From: Dipetalonema caudispina
Lineage: Eukaryota; Nematoda; Chromadorea; Rhabditida; Onchocercidae
Direction of reading: 5' to 3'
DNA length: 64,000 nucleotides
Assembly (NCBI GenBank): GCA_013365325.1
Contig: JABVXV010000118.1
Location: 1-64,000 of the forward strand
Shown one piece after another: positions 1 to 13,707 of this stretch (the first letter of the stretch is position 1; each line of letters begins with the position of its first letter). Under the pieces are notes generated by a model. That model did no database searches and was not told the DNA's origin. It was given only the letters and a program-made list of their open reading frames with translations. Position numbers and translations under genes: made by a program.

Positions 1-151
<151 letters not shown>

Positions 152-2433
152 GTTTTTAACTAAAAAAATTTCGTTTATGTTTCATTTATTTAATTGTTAA
201 AAAATTTGGAGCGAAAATGAAGAACTGAAAATACTATAATTTAATCCAAATATTTCTGTTCATATTTCACTGATTTTACCTTTCGGATAGCTTATAGGAT
301 ATTTTAGATGCACTTACCTGTTTGACATATCCTAACAAAAAAAGTTCTATTATTGATCCTCTCCTAACAGAGCAAATGCGCAAGTTTTGAAATTTTCTAG
401 TGCAAAAATTGAATGGGAATGGGATTGCACACTGCTTTTCTTTGATCACTTTTTTTGGCTGGCCATTATTTAATTCCTATATGATAACACATAGATGTCG
501 TACATAATCAAAGATTACTGTTGATCCATCAATGTCCGATTGGTATCATTGCTAATTGCACGACATTGAATTCAGTATTTTGGATGATAGAATGTGTCTT
601 TAAATTAGTTTAAAAACGGTGCAAAATACTTATCGAATTTCAGGAAAGTTTTAAGATATTACCAAAATTTAAAGCATTTCCGATCTTTTTCTATGCTTAT
701 CATCACTTCAAACTAAATTTTACATTCTTAAATATTCATAGAAAAGTTTTTAGCCTGCAAAACTTCCTTATGGTATTTTAGCTATTTTCTAGTGCAAATA
801 TGATTGAACAAAAGATGAAATTTAGTCTAATATATGCGTGATAATTTTTTTTATTAAAATATTCATTGTTCTTTTTGAGAACAAATCTTACTATATTATT
901 TCGATGATAAGTTAAGAGAAGAATAAAAGAGAAGAAATATAAAATTCCCAATGAGAAATTATTTTACATACAATAGCACACTGATTATTTAGTCAGAATT
1001 TGCGTAATAATTTAAAGTTAGGAATGATTCGACAAATCTTAATAATAATATCTTCCTTATATTTTAAGTTCATTGATTTCTTTGTTCTTTAGGAAGATTT
1101 TAATTGACTTCTTGTCTCTATTTCTGGAAAATAATTGAGTTTAATTTATAAATGATATTCTAAGAGATCAAAATGAAATTCGATAGTTCATAAATCTTCT
1201 TCTGCTCTTCTTTTCTTTCTATTTTTAACATCACTCTCTTATCTTAAGGTACTCAAATTACTTGACTATCTCTACGTCAATGTTTACTTTATGATTTGGA
1301 AGATCTTTAGTAGGTGCATAAAAAAAAGAAACTGATAGAAGCGAGAAAGTTATGATAATTCATTGGTTTCAGAATCACATTTATAAATTTAAACTAATTG
1401 CACACTCAATTTTAATTGAATGTAATTTGTATACATTTGAATTCTATTCCAATGTTTTCAATAAATATTCAATCAAATATGCCAAGATATTTCTCCTAAG
1501 ATAGCTCATCTTATTGTCACATCTTTCATCATATTTATTATTTGGTAATTTGTGGAATTTATAATTTGATAAAGGTATTTTTTTCTCTATTTCAAGTGAT
1601 AATTTTTTGATCTTTGCTTGCTTATTAATAAATTCTTGTTTGTTTACGAAATTTGAGCCAAAGATAGCTCTATGCTTCAACAACAGTTCTGTTTTTCGGC
1701 ATGCTTCATAGGTTGGATTGTATTATTTATTCTGGTGTATTTATTTTAGACAATATCTTTCATATTGATTTAATGTAACTTTTAGATATGCCGAATAATG
1801 TTCCAATACGTCTAATTAATTGCTAATTCGAGAGAAGGGGCAAAGTAAGAGATTCCAATTACTATTGATAATCTGAGACGGATGATAAAATCAAAAATTA
1901 AATTTGTAATTGATTTTCTTCATTTTTACTTTTTAACTCCCATTCTTTTCTTCCTTGATTTAGGATTATTTTGATTCAGCACTTCCTTGTAATTGATAAA
2001 AACAGTTTAGATAGATTCTTTAGATGATGATACCATCAACTTCCTGCTGCATAATCTCAAGAGAATATTACATGTCAAGATAGATAAAAACACTTTTGAA
2101 GAATTTGTTTTTGAAACAGGAAGGATGTTAGTAATATGATCCTTTTAATTTCCGTTGTCGCTACTACTCAGCACGAATATCCTAGCGACCACTTTCGTTT
2201 TGCATAAATTATAAATTTAAACGTGTAGTTTAATCATATAATGTCAACATTTGTATAATTATAATTTTATCAGATATGTCAAACTTTTTATAACTGATTT
2301 TATAGCTATCAGAAAGTAAATAAGACTTTACAAATGGATTCTTATCAGTTGTTTTTGTTTATTTAGATATTTATTATTTTCTATAATTTACGAAAGTTTC
2401 TGTAAGTCTATAATTTGCAAGCTATCTGTGGTA
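152..2433. other. AT-rich intergenic DNA upstream of the receptor gene
   Basis: I see no exon with convincing protein similarity on either strand. The short open frames are AT-rich and of random composition. The region may hold the receptor's promoter and a first exon coding its extracellular N-terminus, since the visible first exon starts almost directly in membrane helix 1. Confidence 0.5.
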
Positions 2434-5400
2434 ATGCTTGCGTGGCATTCCGGATTTCTGATATTGGTGCTGCTTATCATGATGATAGTGTTTGGTAATT
2501 TGGTAGTTCTTCTTGCTGTACTCATTAATCGTGAACTGAGACGGTTGGCGACTAATAAATTTATTGCAAGTTTGGCTATTTCCGATCTTCTTGTTGGAAT
2601 CGTTGTCATGCCACTGTCGCTTTATGCTACGGTATGATTACAATTGAAATTGTCAATGTTAGAAATTCTAATAAGTGTAAAGCAGATGAGAAAAAGAAAA
2701 ACTTGGAGATCAAATCAGATTATAAAATATCCCGATATTTCTCATTTTTCAAACGGATTAGTAAATTCTGTAACTTTCGATGCATCACTTTCACATTGAT
2801 AAATTATATTTTCAAAGTTTTTAAGGTAGTGGATATTTCTGATTTAATTTTAACCATTTTTGAGTTCTTTTTTATATTTTATTATTTTAGGTTAACGAGG
2901 TCCATTGGGATTTGGGTGATCGATGGTGTCAATTTCATTTGGTAACCGGAGTTTTTTCGACAACTGCTAGCATTGTTCATCTTACTGCTATAAGTTTAGA
3001 TAGGTGAGTTCCAATATTTACTATCCATCAATAAATATGATCCTATGTTCCTTTCGAATCTCAGAGCAGTCTTATCATTCAGAATTCTCCTCTCTCTCAA
3101 AATTAAAATAAATGATAATATTTCTATTAGTGTAGATATTTTGCAATAATGTTCCCGACAGAATATCAACGACACTCAATAGCTACCAGTACATTTGCAT
3201 ACATTATCATGATTTGGCTTGTATCATTTGCCGTTAGTAGTACGCTTTTTATGGAAAAATCACTGGATGAAGATGGTTTCTGTTGGACCAAAAATCCACA
3301 ATATCTGGTAGCTTTTTATTTATGGTTTTTATTGCTATTCATTTATCATTTATTAGTATATGACAAATGATTTATCAATACATGTATTGTGCAACAATTA
3401 TGAAAACGATTAGATTTTTTCCTCATGATCATTGATAATTCATATCGTTGATGAAATGATAATGTCCATTGATATCTGATCACTTCTGCAATTTTTCCTT
3501 GCTTCGAAAATTTTCAAATATCTTTCCAGGTCTTATCATCTTTGCTATCATTTTTTATTCCTGGCGCTATTGTCGTTTATTTATATATAAAAATATTTCG
3601 TAAATTACGAAGTCATCGTTTATACATATTTGGCCAACTAGGTTTATTGAAACGACAGCAAAACAATCTTTCTGGGCGGAAAAATGATGAAGTGCAATGC
3701 TTGCCAAGGGTTACCATTGAGGAGGTTCATTATTAGTAGTTGCTCATAATAATTAAAGGAAAAAATCAAATGAATCGAACTTTTTCACTGTCGTTTGATT
3801 GTTTTTATAATATATTGAATAGTTCTTTAAGTACTTATATGACGTCATGAATATTAAATTTTAAGGTTATCAACCAACGTGGTGCAAGGCTTAGCCAAAC
3901 TAGCAACATTACCGATCGCACTTGGAATGGAACTTTAGGACAATCATCAAATCAACTAAGTGTAAATCTTAGTGCCACCGAACAAAGGTGAATGATATGA
4001 CTTTCTCTTCTACAGAATCTCGTTAGGTAGCAAAGTTGACATACAAATCTAAATTTGTTGAGACACAACGATTTTTACATTATGTTGATACTTTTGGTAA
4101 TTTCAGAAGTTTTAACAATATTGAAATTTACATTTTTTTTTCAAAAACGAATGACTAAAAATTTTCATTTTCATCAATCAACTTATGCTGGAATATATTG
4201 TTAGCAGTTGTTTGTTTGTTTTTAAAAAATCAAAAAAGATTGACCGGTTGAAGAAATTCAGGTAACAAGACAGTGCTGTATAATGATATCAAATACAAAT
4301 TTGACTTTAATTAAAAACTTCCTCGAGGTAATAAATCCTAATTGAATAAATCACAATTCGAAATTTGATTAAGCATATTTTGAAGCTTTTCAAAGATTTA
4401 TTTTCTTGAAAAGTGGTATTAAAATTTAACTTATTTTAGATGCTGTTCATCAGCTACAACTGCTGAAACATTGAAAGAAGGTCGCTTGATGATTCCAAAA
4501 AAACGGGCCAGTATTACGCTGGATCCGCCAAGTGTGGAATTAACAACAATGACTACAGATTATCAACCAGTCGGTAATGTGCTTAATATTATCAATAACA
4601 ACATTTTATAATAGTTTGAAAAACATTCTATGCAATTTTATCAATTTCATATTTTAAATTTGAATAATGCCCCTTACTTTAAACAACATTTCTATCCAAT
4701 GGAAATATGATAGTTCTATGTAAAGGTGAAACGGATAAATTAGCAAATGAATATAGATGAGGGAATTATTAAAAAAATACCTGATAATAGAAGTGCTTTT
4801 CTAGATAATCATTGTCTACTATTGGATCATATGACCCCTTTTCTTGCTGAGAATTCTTCCGAAGATCGGATCGCTACAAGTAATGTAAACCTTCTGAAAC
4901 CATCTGTAGCTGCAATGACTGATAGTGATTCGGTGAAATTACCTACTGTTAGTGTTTCATTCAAGTGAGTGTTTTGATCTCAAATAGAAAAATAAAATCA
5001 ATTAATAATTTTATGAATAAATATTTTGTATCATAAGAAGATTACATGTTCCATGTAGAAGTTCTGTCTAAAATACGATAATATTTGTGGTTTCAGTGAT
5101 ACGAAAACGCCCGATGATTCAAGAGATTCTAAGGAATCATCATTACCTGCAGTGGAATCCTCAATGTTTTTAGCTTTACCAAAGACTACTAATAACTTTC
5201 CTCCCATACCTACTTCATCAGCATCAACTGTTGTATCCCTTAAAGTTAGTTCTTAAATTGGAAATATAATTTACACGGAATTCAGTGGAATATTTAGTTA
5301 TTACATCACGGAAATTGAATAAATTTTTAACGATTTTTAATAAATGAATGAATTTCTGTTAAAGGTGCCCAAATGGGATTGTCCCACAACTCCTATTTCA

Positions 5401-6702
5401 ACAGCGCGTTCGAATTCAAATCGTAGTTCCTGCACTTCGACAAGCGGTAGTGGCGATATTTCAAGGTTATCTTTTGATTTGAGAGGATTTCAGAAGGCTT
5501 CAAATGATGTACCGTTTTTAGATTTAATTGACTATGCATAAACATTATTTAGGATAAGAAGAACATATGAAATTTCATGAGGAATTTTTTTTTTATTTTT
5601 TATTTTTGCTCAAGTTTATATGATGATTGACTTAGGAAGACTCTGATCAAGTAGAAGTAAGGAAAGTGTCGTCTTGAATCTTTCAATAAGCAAACTTTGA
5701 AAGTGCACTTCTCCGTAGATGTTTTAGAGCAGAGGTTTCAGAAGGATCTCAATGAATAGTTTTGACACCAGTATGACGGAGGATGGTACTGAGAGTACGG
5801 CTGAAACACCGAACTCTAGGTTAGAGCTGATTTTGTTTTTTTTTTTTTTAATTTTTAGTCAGTTGAGCTAATTTCTTCCAAAAAAGCTAGAAAAAAGCAC
5901 TTTCGAAATTTAAAATTTTCGATTTTAGGAAGATAAGTACATGGTCAACATTGCGCTCTATCGTGCATGCTCATGATATCCCTTCATTACCTGCTGCTAA
6001 AAACCCAGTTACTGATACCATACCAGGATCAACTCGAAGAGGAGCAATATCTCGAGGAAGATTGAGGAAAATTGCTATTCAGGTGAGTCACTAAAAATTT
6101 TCAAAAAAGAGATAGCACAGCAAAGTTTATAATTACTTGAACTAAAAAATCAAACATTCAAACAATTAATTTAATTAGTTGGTTTAATGAAATGTTGAGT
6201 TAAATTTTCTACGAAAATAATATTTTCAGGTAACACGAGCAATACGTCGAAAGCGTCGCGAATCGTTAGCAATAAGACGAGAAACTCGAGCTACAGGTGT
6301 TGTTGCTGCCATACTTAGTAAGTTTCTCTCTTTTCATTTAAAAAAGAGAGAGGATGACCCTTCTATTTATTTCCCTATCATTGCTACACATTTCTTATCA
6401 TGGCTAATCAGAGAGATTAATTCAACTATTACTACTTGATGATATTTTTCATCATTTCAGTTGCATTTTTGATTTGTTGGATTCCATATTTCTGCATAAC
6501 AGTATATCGTGGAATCTGTACCGGTCTGAATATTCAAGTGGACAAGCATCTTCATATTAATTTATTCATGCTATCATCATGGCTTGGGTACGCACATTCA
6601 TGTTTCAATCCAATCATTTATACATGTCTGAATAAGAATTTTCGTCGTACAATTAAGCAATTGATCTGTTATTCATGTCATAAAAATCGTAAAGGCCTGT
6701 GA
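2434..6702 (+). CDS. Rhodopsin-family GPCR, aminergic-like but lacking Asp3.32
   Basis: Seven-helix receptor of the biogenic-amine-like group, expected in the plasma membrane. Exons joined by phase: 2434-2631, 2891-3003, 3136-3307, 3530-3724, 3866-3987, 4440-4578, 4744-4964, 5097-5244, 5365-5465, 5730-5819, 5929-6082, 6230-6317, 6461-6702, about 660 residues. Visible landmarks: GN in TM1, SLAISDLL in TM2, WC at the start of TM3, SLDRY (the DRY motif, split by an intron), an extracellular-loop-2 Cys (FCW), FFIPG in TM5, FLICWIPYF in TM6 and NPIIY in TM7. The third cytoplasmic loop is very long (about 390 residues, Ser/Thr-rich with a basic end) and spread over nine exons. Counting from Cys3.25, position 3.32 is Gly, not the Asp that binds amines. 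The start is uncertain: an upstream exon may supply the N-terminus. The 4578/4744 junction is the weakest. Ligand and G-protein partner are unknown. Confidence 0.85.
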
Positions 6703-6908
6703 ATAATAATTGGTTAAATTGTTTGTTTGTTCTATTATTTGCTCATTAATAGCAACATTAATGACAGACACACAAATGAAATTCAATTCAATCTCTAAAA
6801 AGTACGCCATTGCAAATTGTTACTAACACTTTTTTTTTTATAAAATCCAAAATTTTGCATATTTCAATAATCCTTGATATCTTTTCTGATACCTTTTATG
6901 CACTTCTC

Positions 6909-6914
6909 AATAAA
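6909..6914 (+). terminator. AATAAA poly(A) signal for the receptor gene
   Basis: Perfect AATAAA about 207 bases after the receptor stop codon, in AT-rich DNA where chance matches are common. Confidence 0.35.
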
Positions 6915-9846
6915 AATTCTAAAAAATTTTAATATTATAATTTTTTAGCGTATACGAATAATTTAAATTCAAAAGGAATAGCACGCAAATTTTTTGAAAT
7001 AGTGTAATTATTGACATTGCAATTCCGGAAATGTTATTGCAAAAAGTTCATATCGCTTTTAAATTTCCAAACCTTTCAACAATCTTAACGGAAACAATTT
7101 TCTAAAATAAATTAATTATTAGAGCATATCATACAAAATGTATTCATTTTATTCATCAAATATTTCAACATATTTGAATGAATTATGAAATATTGTTTAA
7201 GAAGTTTGTTTACTTTGTAAGGGAAGTTCATTTAATTCATCTTGCATGAATTTTAAAAAGAAGCTCAAACGCAACTTCTGCTTAGCGAACTTTTATCATA
7301 TGTTGAAATAAAACACTCAATTAAACTCTTTTGACAAACATTAGTAAGTTGTGCCAATTTTCTACATCGTAAGTTAATAAAATTAATAAAAACACTTGAA
7401 ATGTATTTCTCTGAGTCTAACTACAACACAATGCATCTTTCAATTGCGAGAAGGGAAGACAACACAATTTAAAATAACAATCGTATGATTCCGAAACTTT
7501 TTTTTAATAATTTTTTGGCTTTTTAAAATTCCTGAAATTGAAACTTTCTGGGAAGTTTATCGCTACATCATTCGTCTACTTGCTGACATAAGGCCAACAC
7601 GGAACTGGCAATTCAGCTGAGCAGAAAATGAATCGTTGAGTGAGGCCATAACAAATGGGAACATCTGGTAAATAAATGAATTTTATGTTAACTTAAAAAA
7701 AAAAAAACAGAATATAATTTAGATATTGAAAGAGTTCGCAATTGTTTGTTAAATAGGGAAAGCTATATAAAGATTGAAGATCTGTAAATTAATCAATTAA
7801 CCACTTTTCATCCATTATATACCTTTAGATTTCAAAAGATTAAAGCCCTGAACTAATCGGAATGACGTTGATTCAACTTCATTTACTTCGTGACAAAAGA
7901 AACCTAAAGTCAAGTTACATTTAGGATTGGAATATGAGTTTGAGTGAGAGTTTCGAAATGTTTTTATACTTAATTGATTTAATCGTGAAATATTTGTTGT
8001 AAGTGTAAAAAATTACAGAAGAAAAAGTCTACTTGCAAAGTTAGCGTGGGAGATAACAGAGATAATACTTAAATACTTTGTGTTTTATTCTTGTAGAATG
8101 AGAACATCGAAGAAATGTTTGTGCTAATTGGAATCTGAAAATGAATGCAGAAATCGACGTCTTTCTTTGTTAAACGAAATAAATTAAATTTAGAACTGAT
8201 TATAATGAATTGAATTGGGCAAATTTAGTTTATGCATATTTTTGAAGTACTCTATTAAAAACAAAAACTTGTTGCTCACATTTGCATCCAATTAAAAGGT
8301 TGCATATACATTCAATTGTAATCTACTTCTCGCCGAAATTAATATAAGCAACTTTAGTCGGGTAAAAAGCAGGTAACAATAAGGTAAGCACAATTAACGA
8401 CAAATTGATTACTTTAATTAATAAATCTGTAAATAAGAACATTAATGATAGGACGGAATTGTATCGATTATTACAAAAACAGTTTAGAATGTCGCAAACT
8501 GAACGGAGCAATCATAATATCATGTGCTGATGGTTACCTTATTTTTGGTTAAAGAAGTTCAAAAATTACCCATCAACACTATATAACAATCAAATGTTAC
8601 CTGTTGTTATATTTGTACAAGTTGTACTCAGCAAACTAATTATAGTAATTTGTTTTGAACATATTAAGAGAGAATAATTACCTTTATGGCTTTTCATCAC
8701 AATTATAAGTAATCAATTTTATTTAACAATAGCTTTTTTTGCTCTGATTTCTATTCTTTTTCCTCAACTAATTACAGATGTGATATCAGTCGAAAATATC
8801 AAGTGCTCATTTGACGATCATCAGAGCATGGCGATCACTTTCGACTTCATTTATTACCTTTCTTTTTCGACATTCGATATATCTTATAAATAAATTCCCA
8901 ATAAAGCTAACTGTTAACAATCATAGTGACAATATGGGTTTGAGTAGGTCAAATTATCAATGTATTAATAATAAAAGTCACGATATATACACACATACGG
9001 AAGTGCAAATGAAGTAATCCTAACTAGAGTGGCGAGTAATTTAGTTTTTTCCTTTTTTTGAAATCGTTTCATTTTCAACATCGTGAAAAAATGATATTGA
9101 AATTGAAATAACTTCAAAAATTGATAAAAAAACACCTGCTCTAAAATGGTCGTAAAATCGGTTATTACTGCAACTTTCTAAATCAACTTAAGAAGTTAAT
9201 GTGCAAGTATTCTAAACAAATCACAAATCTCAACCACATGAATCGATTTATGCTAAAAACTTCAAAGATCAGTTTTACTTTAAATATGTTCATCAATTCC
9301 TTATTAAATGGCTAAAATTCATCGCTAATTAATTTTTCTTCGATTTTTGGCAAACAACTTTGCAATAAATAAGGGTAGCAATATTCCTCATTCCTCTGAT
9401 ATTGCTTTAAAATTTATATTCAATTAGCATTAAGCCTTTTGCAAAATATGATAATTAAGTTTCAATCATTCTCCGACAGAGTGTAATCCCTTGATTTGAT
9501 CAGAATCTGCAATGTTTCTGCTGCATTAAATTTTTTGTTTTCTGAAAATGGTTACTATTTTAGCATTACAAAAAGGAGTAAAATTCTCATTCTGCGATTA
9601 CGGAATTTTGCAGCTGATTTCAAATAAATCATTAAATTTAAATTTCTACAACTAAGAAAAATAATCTAATCAAAAAGAGCAAAAATGTATATGTGCTGAA
9701 CATATCTTAGCAGATGGGTATGAAAAAGTAAAATAAATAAAGAGTATGATTTCTTGCCATAATAAAATATCCGACCTACTATCAGATTACAACGATCATA
9801 TAATACGAAGTGCTGATATCACCCAAGTCAGGGATTAAGATGGATC

Positions 9847-9865
9847 GGACTTCTCGAGGAAGTCC
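9847..9865. repeat. Small perfect inverted repeat
   Basis: Seven-base arms GGACTTC and GAAGTCC flank a five-base loop TCGAG. No T-run or coding context explains it. Confidence 0.5.
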
Positions 9866-10220
9866 ACGAAATCAACTGTTCACATTGATTCATTCGTTTC
9901 TATCTCTTGGTCAAGTTCTTTGACCTTCGAGACGCAAACATGAAAATGTGTGATGAGTGTTTTGAAATCGAAATTTCAACAATACTTTCTGTATTAGGGT
10001 GGAAAATTGAGATTTTGTAGAAAACTTTCAATGTGTGATATATGTTGTCTCAGATTCTGTTGCAAATTAAGAAAATGACAAAACTATTTATTCGTTTTCA
10101 AGCACTTCTACTGCGACAAATGACAGGAAACAATCGAGGGTAATAGATGTGTCATAAAATAAAGAATTGAAAACGGAAAGAATATGGCGACAAATATCTG
10201 CAAATCCTTTTGTTAAATAT

Positions 10221-10249
10221 GTTTCCTTCCGTTTCCGTTTCCGTTTCCG
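10221..10249. repeat. (GTTTCC)n short tandem repeat
   Basis: About five hexamer copies, the first imperfect. A simple repeat. Confidence 0.8.
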
Positions 10250-13200
10250 CATCCCACTCTTCTTCCCAACAATACCAGTCATTTATTTCCTGTCTACGAT
10301 CATAATGCATTACTCTTCATTAAATTCCTAATCATAATACATTGCCATTAATCATTATTCCTTAATCATAATTTTCATTTCAAGTTTCGTATACTTTGTG
10401 AATTTTTGGAAGGTTAAAAATGATTGAAAGTTAAGTTAAGGAAGAAATTAAGTAATTTTATTAACGAGATGACAAGAAATGGAAAAAATATTTAGGTATT
10501 AAGCGTTGATACTTATAAAAGGATTGAAATAATATCTTCTTACAACTTAAGAAATACTTTTCATCTGTAGAACAGTGATGGACAGAAGATAGATGGAAAA
10601 TTCATCGTTATGTTCGAATAATTAAATTTACTAATATGAAGTGCAAAATTCACTAAAATTGAAGGGTGTGTTGTTAACATTACTCAGAAGAAATGTTATT
10701 AGATAAAAGTAATTAAAGTGAACAAATTCAAGCATCGTTAGGATAATGCTTTCATTGATTCACAAAAAAAAAAAAAAAAAAGAAAAAAAGGAGTGGAATA
10801 GGAAAAGAAATTGCACCAAACTTTTCAACTACATTATAAAGTTAGCCCATTACTTTTGAGACTTTTTCCAAGACTTCCTCTGCAAATACCTAAGTTTTTA
10901 CTTAATTGCAATATTGAATAAAAAGTTTTGTTCTGAATATTACACATATGATCTGATTGGCTTAGTTTGTTTTGTAAGGATTTGAAGATTAAAATTGTTT
11001 CTTTTATTTGGCTGAAGCTTCCGAAACTTTTCGAGTCTTCACTGTCACGATAATATTTAGCGATTTTCATTTGCAATACAGCAAAAAAAAAAAAAAAAAA
11101 TTCAATGAATTTTGAGGATTGCATTTTCCAGTTTTATTTATCACTGCATGATAAAAATAGTAGCTTAAATTAAAAGAGCATAAAAGCTTTGCCAAAACTG
11201 ACACGAAAATCTGCCAGTAATAAGTGTAAAATGGAATTTGAAGAAGCTACGAAATTAAAATTTTCCTGATTGCGCCAGTAAATTTCGGCTTTGACCAAAT
11301 AAATTTTGCATGAAAAACAAAAATTCCAAATTTTGGCAGGAATATTACATTTCGAAATGCGACAGTGAGTCTGATAGTGAAAGCAATAATAAAGCAACAA
11401 TAAAATAATCATTAACTTCTGATTTTGAAGAGAGTAAAATTATTTTTTGAATAACAAATAATTTGTTGTTATAATTTACTTTTGCGCTTTCAACATTTAT
11501 TCAAAGAATGCACCGATATCGTTTTGGGCAGTTATTAGTCGGTAATTTCGATCAGTTAAATTCAGAACAGGCGTTGATGTCTGGTATCCGATGTCATGTG
11601 CATTGTATAGGAAGCTGTTGTTAGATAATTAGAAATACCAGATAATAAAACTGTCATAAAATGAAGTATTGTAAATATAAATATTAAAAAAATCTGCGAT
11701 ACTTGTATTTGTCAATTCTTAAATTATCTGATTGTGATAGGAGTTCAAATTCAAATGCCAGAAATTGAAAACTCAAATTTGAAAATTTTTCCCAAAATAG
11801 TGTTTTGTAGTTTTTTCAAAAAACTTGGCTATATGATTAAATGAGTAATTTTACTTGGCATTTTCAACTCACAAAAAGTGATTTATTTAAACCAATTTTT
11901 ATTTTGTTAAATATACATAAAAACCACTTCAATCCTATCAATTCCTTTTTTTGCATGCCAATGAGAGATTAAAAGTCTGAAAATCAAAATTCTATTTTAA
12001 TTGGACAAAGTGTATTTATTCTATTTTAATAAAACTGTACGAATTTATAAAAATTTGTCGCTTCACACCAAAAACAATTGTGTAATTTCGGAAAGATGAT
12101 TTCGTTATTTCATCAAATTGAATTGGAACAACAATTCGGGTCAGATCTCATTTTGCCCGACTTTTCTATCTGTTTGTCAATTTTTCATTCTTGTTTCTTG
12201 CAAGTGTCACATTTCAGTTGTTTTGAGTGTAATTAACTAATTGACAGTAAAGTTCATCTCTCAGTGATAAAAGTTGCAGTTTAATGGTCGGTGACAAAAA
12301 ATACAGACTAATTGCTATTATATTGATAGATCACCTTGTATTTTTGCATATATCCAATGTTTCAGATCTTGCCAACTGAGTTTAAGACTTGAAATTTAAT
12401 AAAATACATTAAGATTAGATGAAAATTCTCTTGCAGTTTCGTTCGCAATAAAATAATAGTTAGTGCAAAAAATACATAATATTTCATCTAAAAAATTTCC
12501 ACTCTTTTTGATTTCACTTTTTTTCTTTCTGCCTTCCTCGGATACGGATGAATGAAATTCTATCGCTTTTGTTCGATATGCTTGGGTGATGTTGGAGAAA
12601 CTGATGGACGTTTTTATTTTGCGATCAAAACATATTTTCATATTGGAAAGGGATTATTTTAGTAAAAATAGATTTTGTTTCTTTTTGAAAAAAAAAAAAA
12701 CGATTACGAATTTTGAATGATATTTCCCGTCCAGTCTTTCCTCCAAACCTGATGATGGTTAGGTTATCTTGCTGAGTATTGAATATCGACAGATTGATAT
12801 ATGTTTCGAAAACTTTAAGCAAACTCTCATAGAGAACAAATTCTGATATGATGCTATGAAATTAGAATATTATCCTAATTATCTCTTCTGTTTAAAGAAT
12901 CATAAAAAAAACTTCGATTTTTAAAGAATTCTCCAATCAGTGATTGCTTTTTTCATTTTCAAATTGGAATGTTTTCTTACTCGTTTTTCCTTCAGCGATG
13001 ATAGAATTGAAGTTTTGAAGAAAGCTAACAATGCCGGCTACCAAACAGTTCCGCTGACTTCGAACATCTGATTTTGACGTGTTACACGCATTATTTTCTT
13101 ACTTCCTATTTGGTGTTTCTGAACTTTCATCTTTTATACTTCGATATCCATCATTTTTTAATATTATTAATAAATATCCATGTCGCAATTGTCCGAATTT

Positions 13201-13707
13201 CACTCTTCCTTTCCGTAAAATATTAATTTTTGCATTTAATTGCTAGGAAACTACTGGTTGTTATTAATAATTTTAAAAATTTAACCTTTATATTTTTCTC
13301 AATTCTTCATCATTGAAAATGTTGCTAATTATAAAGAAAGTGGAAATTTTTACTTTAAGAGAACTAATTTGTTCTAAAAGCTTACTTTCCTATAATTACC
13401 TCAGCCCAAGGCTATTTTCATATTGAGGCCATAGAATTGGATGTTGATTTCCTTGCTGTTCTCGATGTTAGTAAAAATTTTAGAAGGTGTTCACAATAAG
13501 GATTTCAAAGAAAAAATGTTTAACATTTCTATATAAATTTTTCAAAATTTTTGTTGCTAACCACTACCAATCCCTATTTAGGCTTATCGACAATTATTCT
13601 ATTGATTAGCTCTTTGGCTCAAGCATAAAATCTCTCTAAACACTTTCTTTTTCTAATTTCTATTTTTATGTCGACGAATTAACTCTTCAAGCAATAAATT
13701 TTTCAGG

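Larger units (their letters stand above)
6915..13700. other. Long gene-free AT-rich stretch
   Basis: No exon with recognisable domains on either strand in nearly 7 kb. It contains homopolymer A runs (about 10769-10787 and 11082-11100), a short GTTTCC tandem repeat and a small perfect inverted repeat. The short open frames look random. Confidence 0.5.

Noticed and set aside
2634..2945. 103-codon frame overlapping receptor exons 1 and 2
   Set aside because: It is intron 1 plus exon 2 in the wrong frame.
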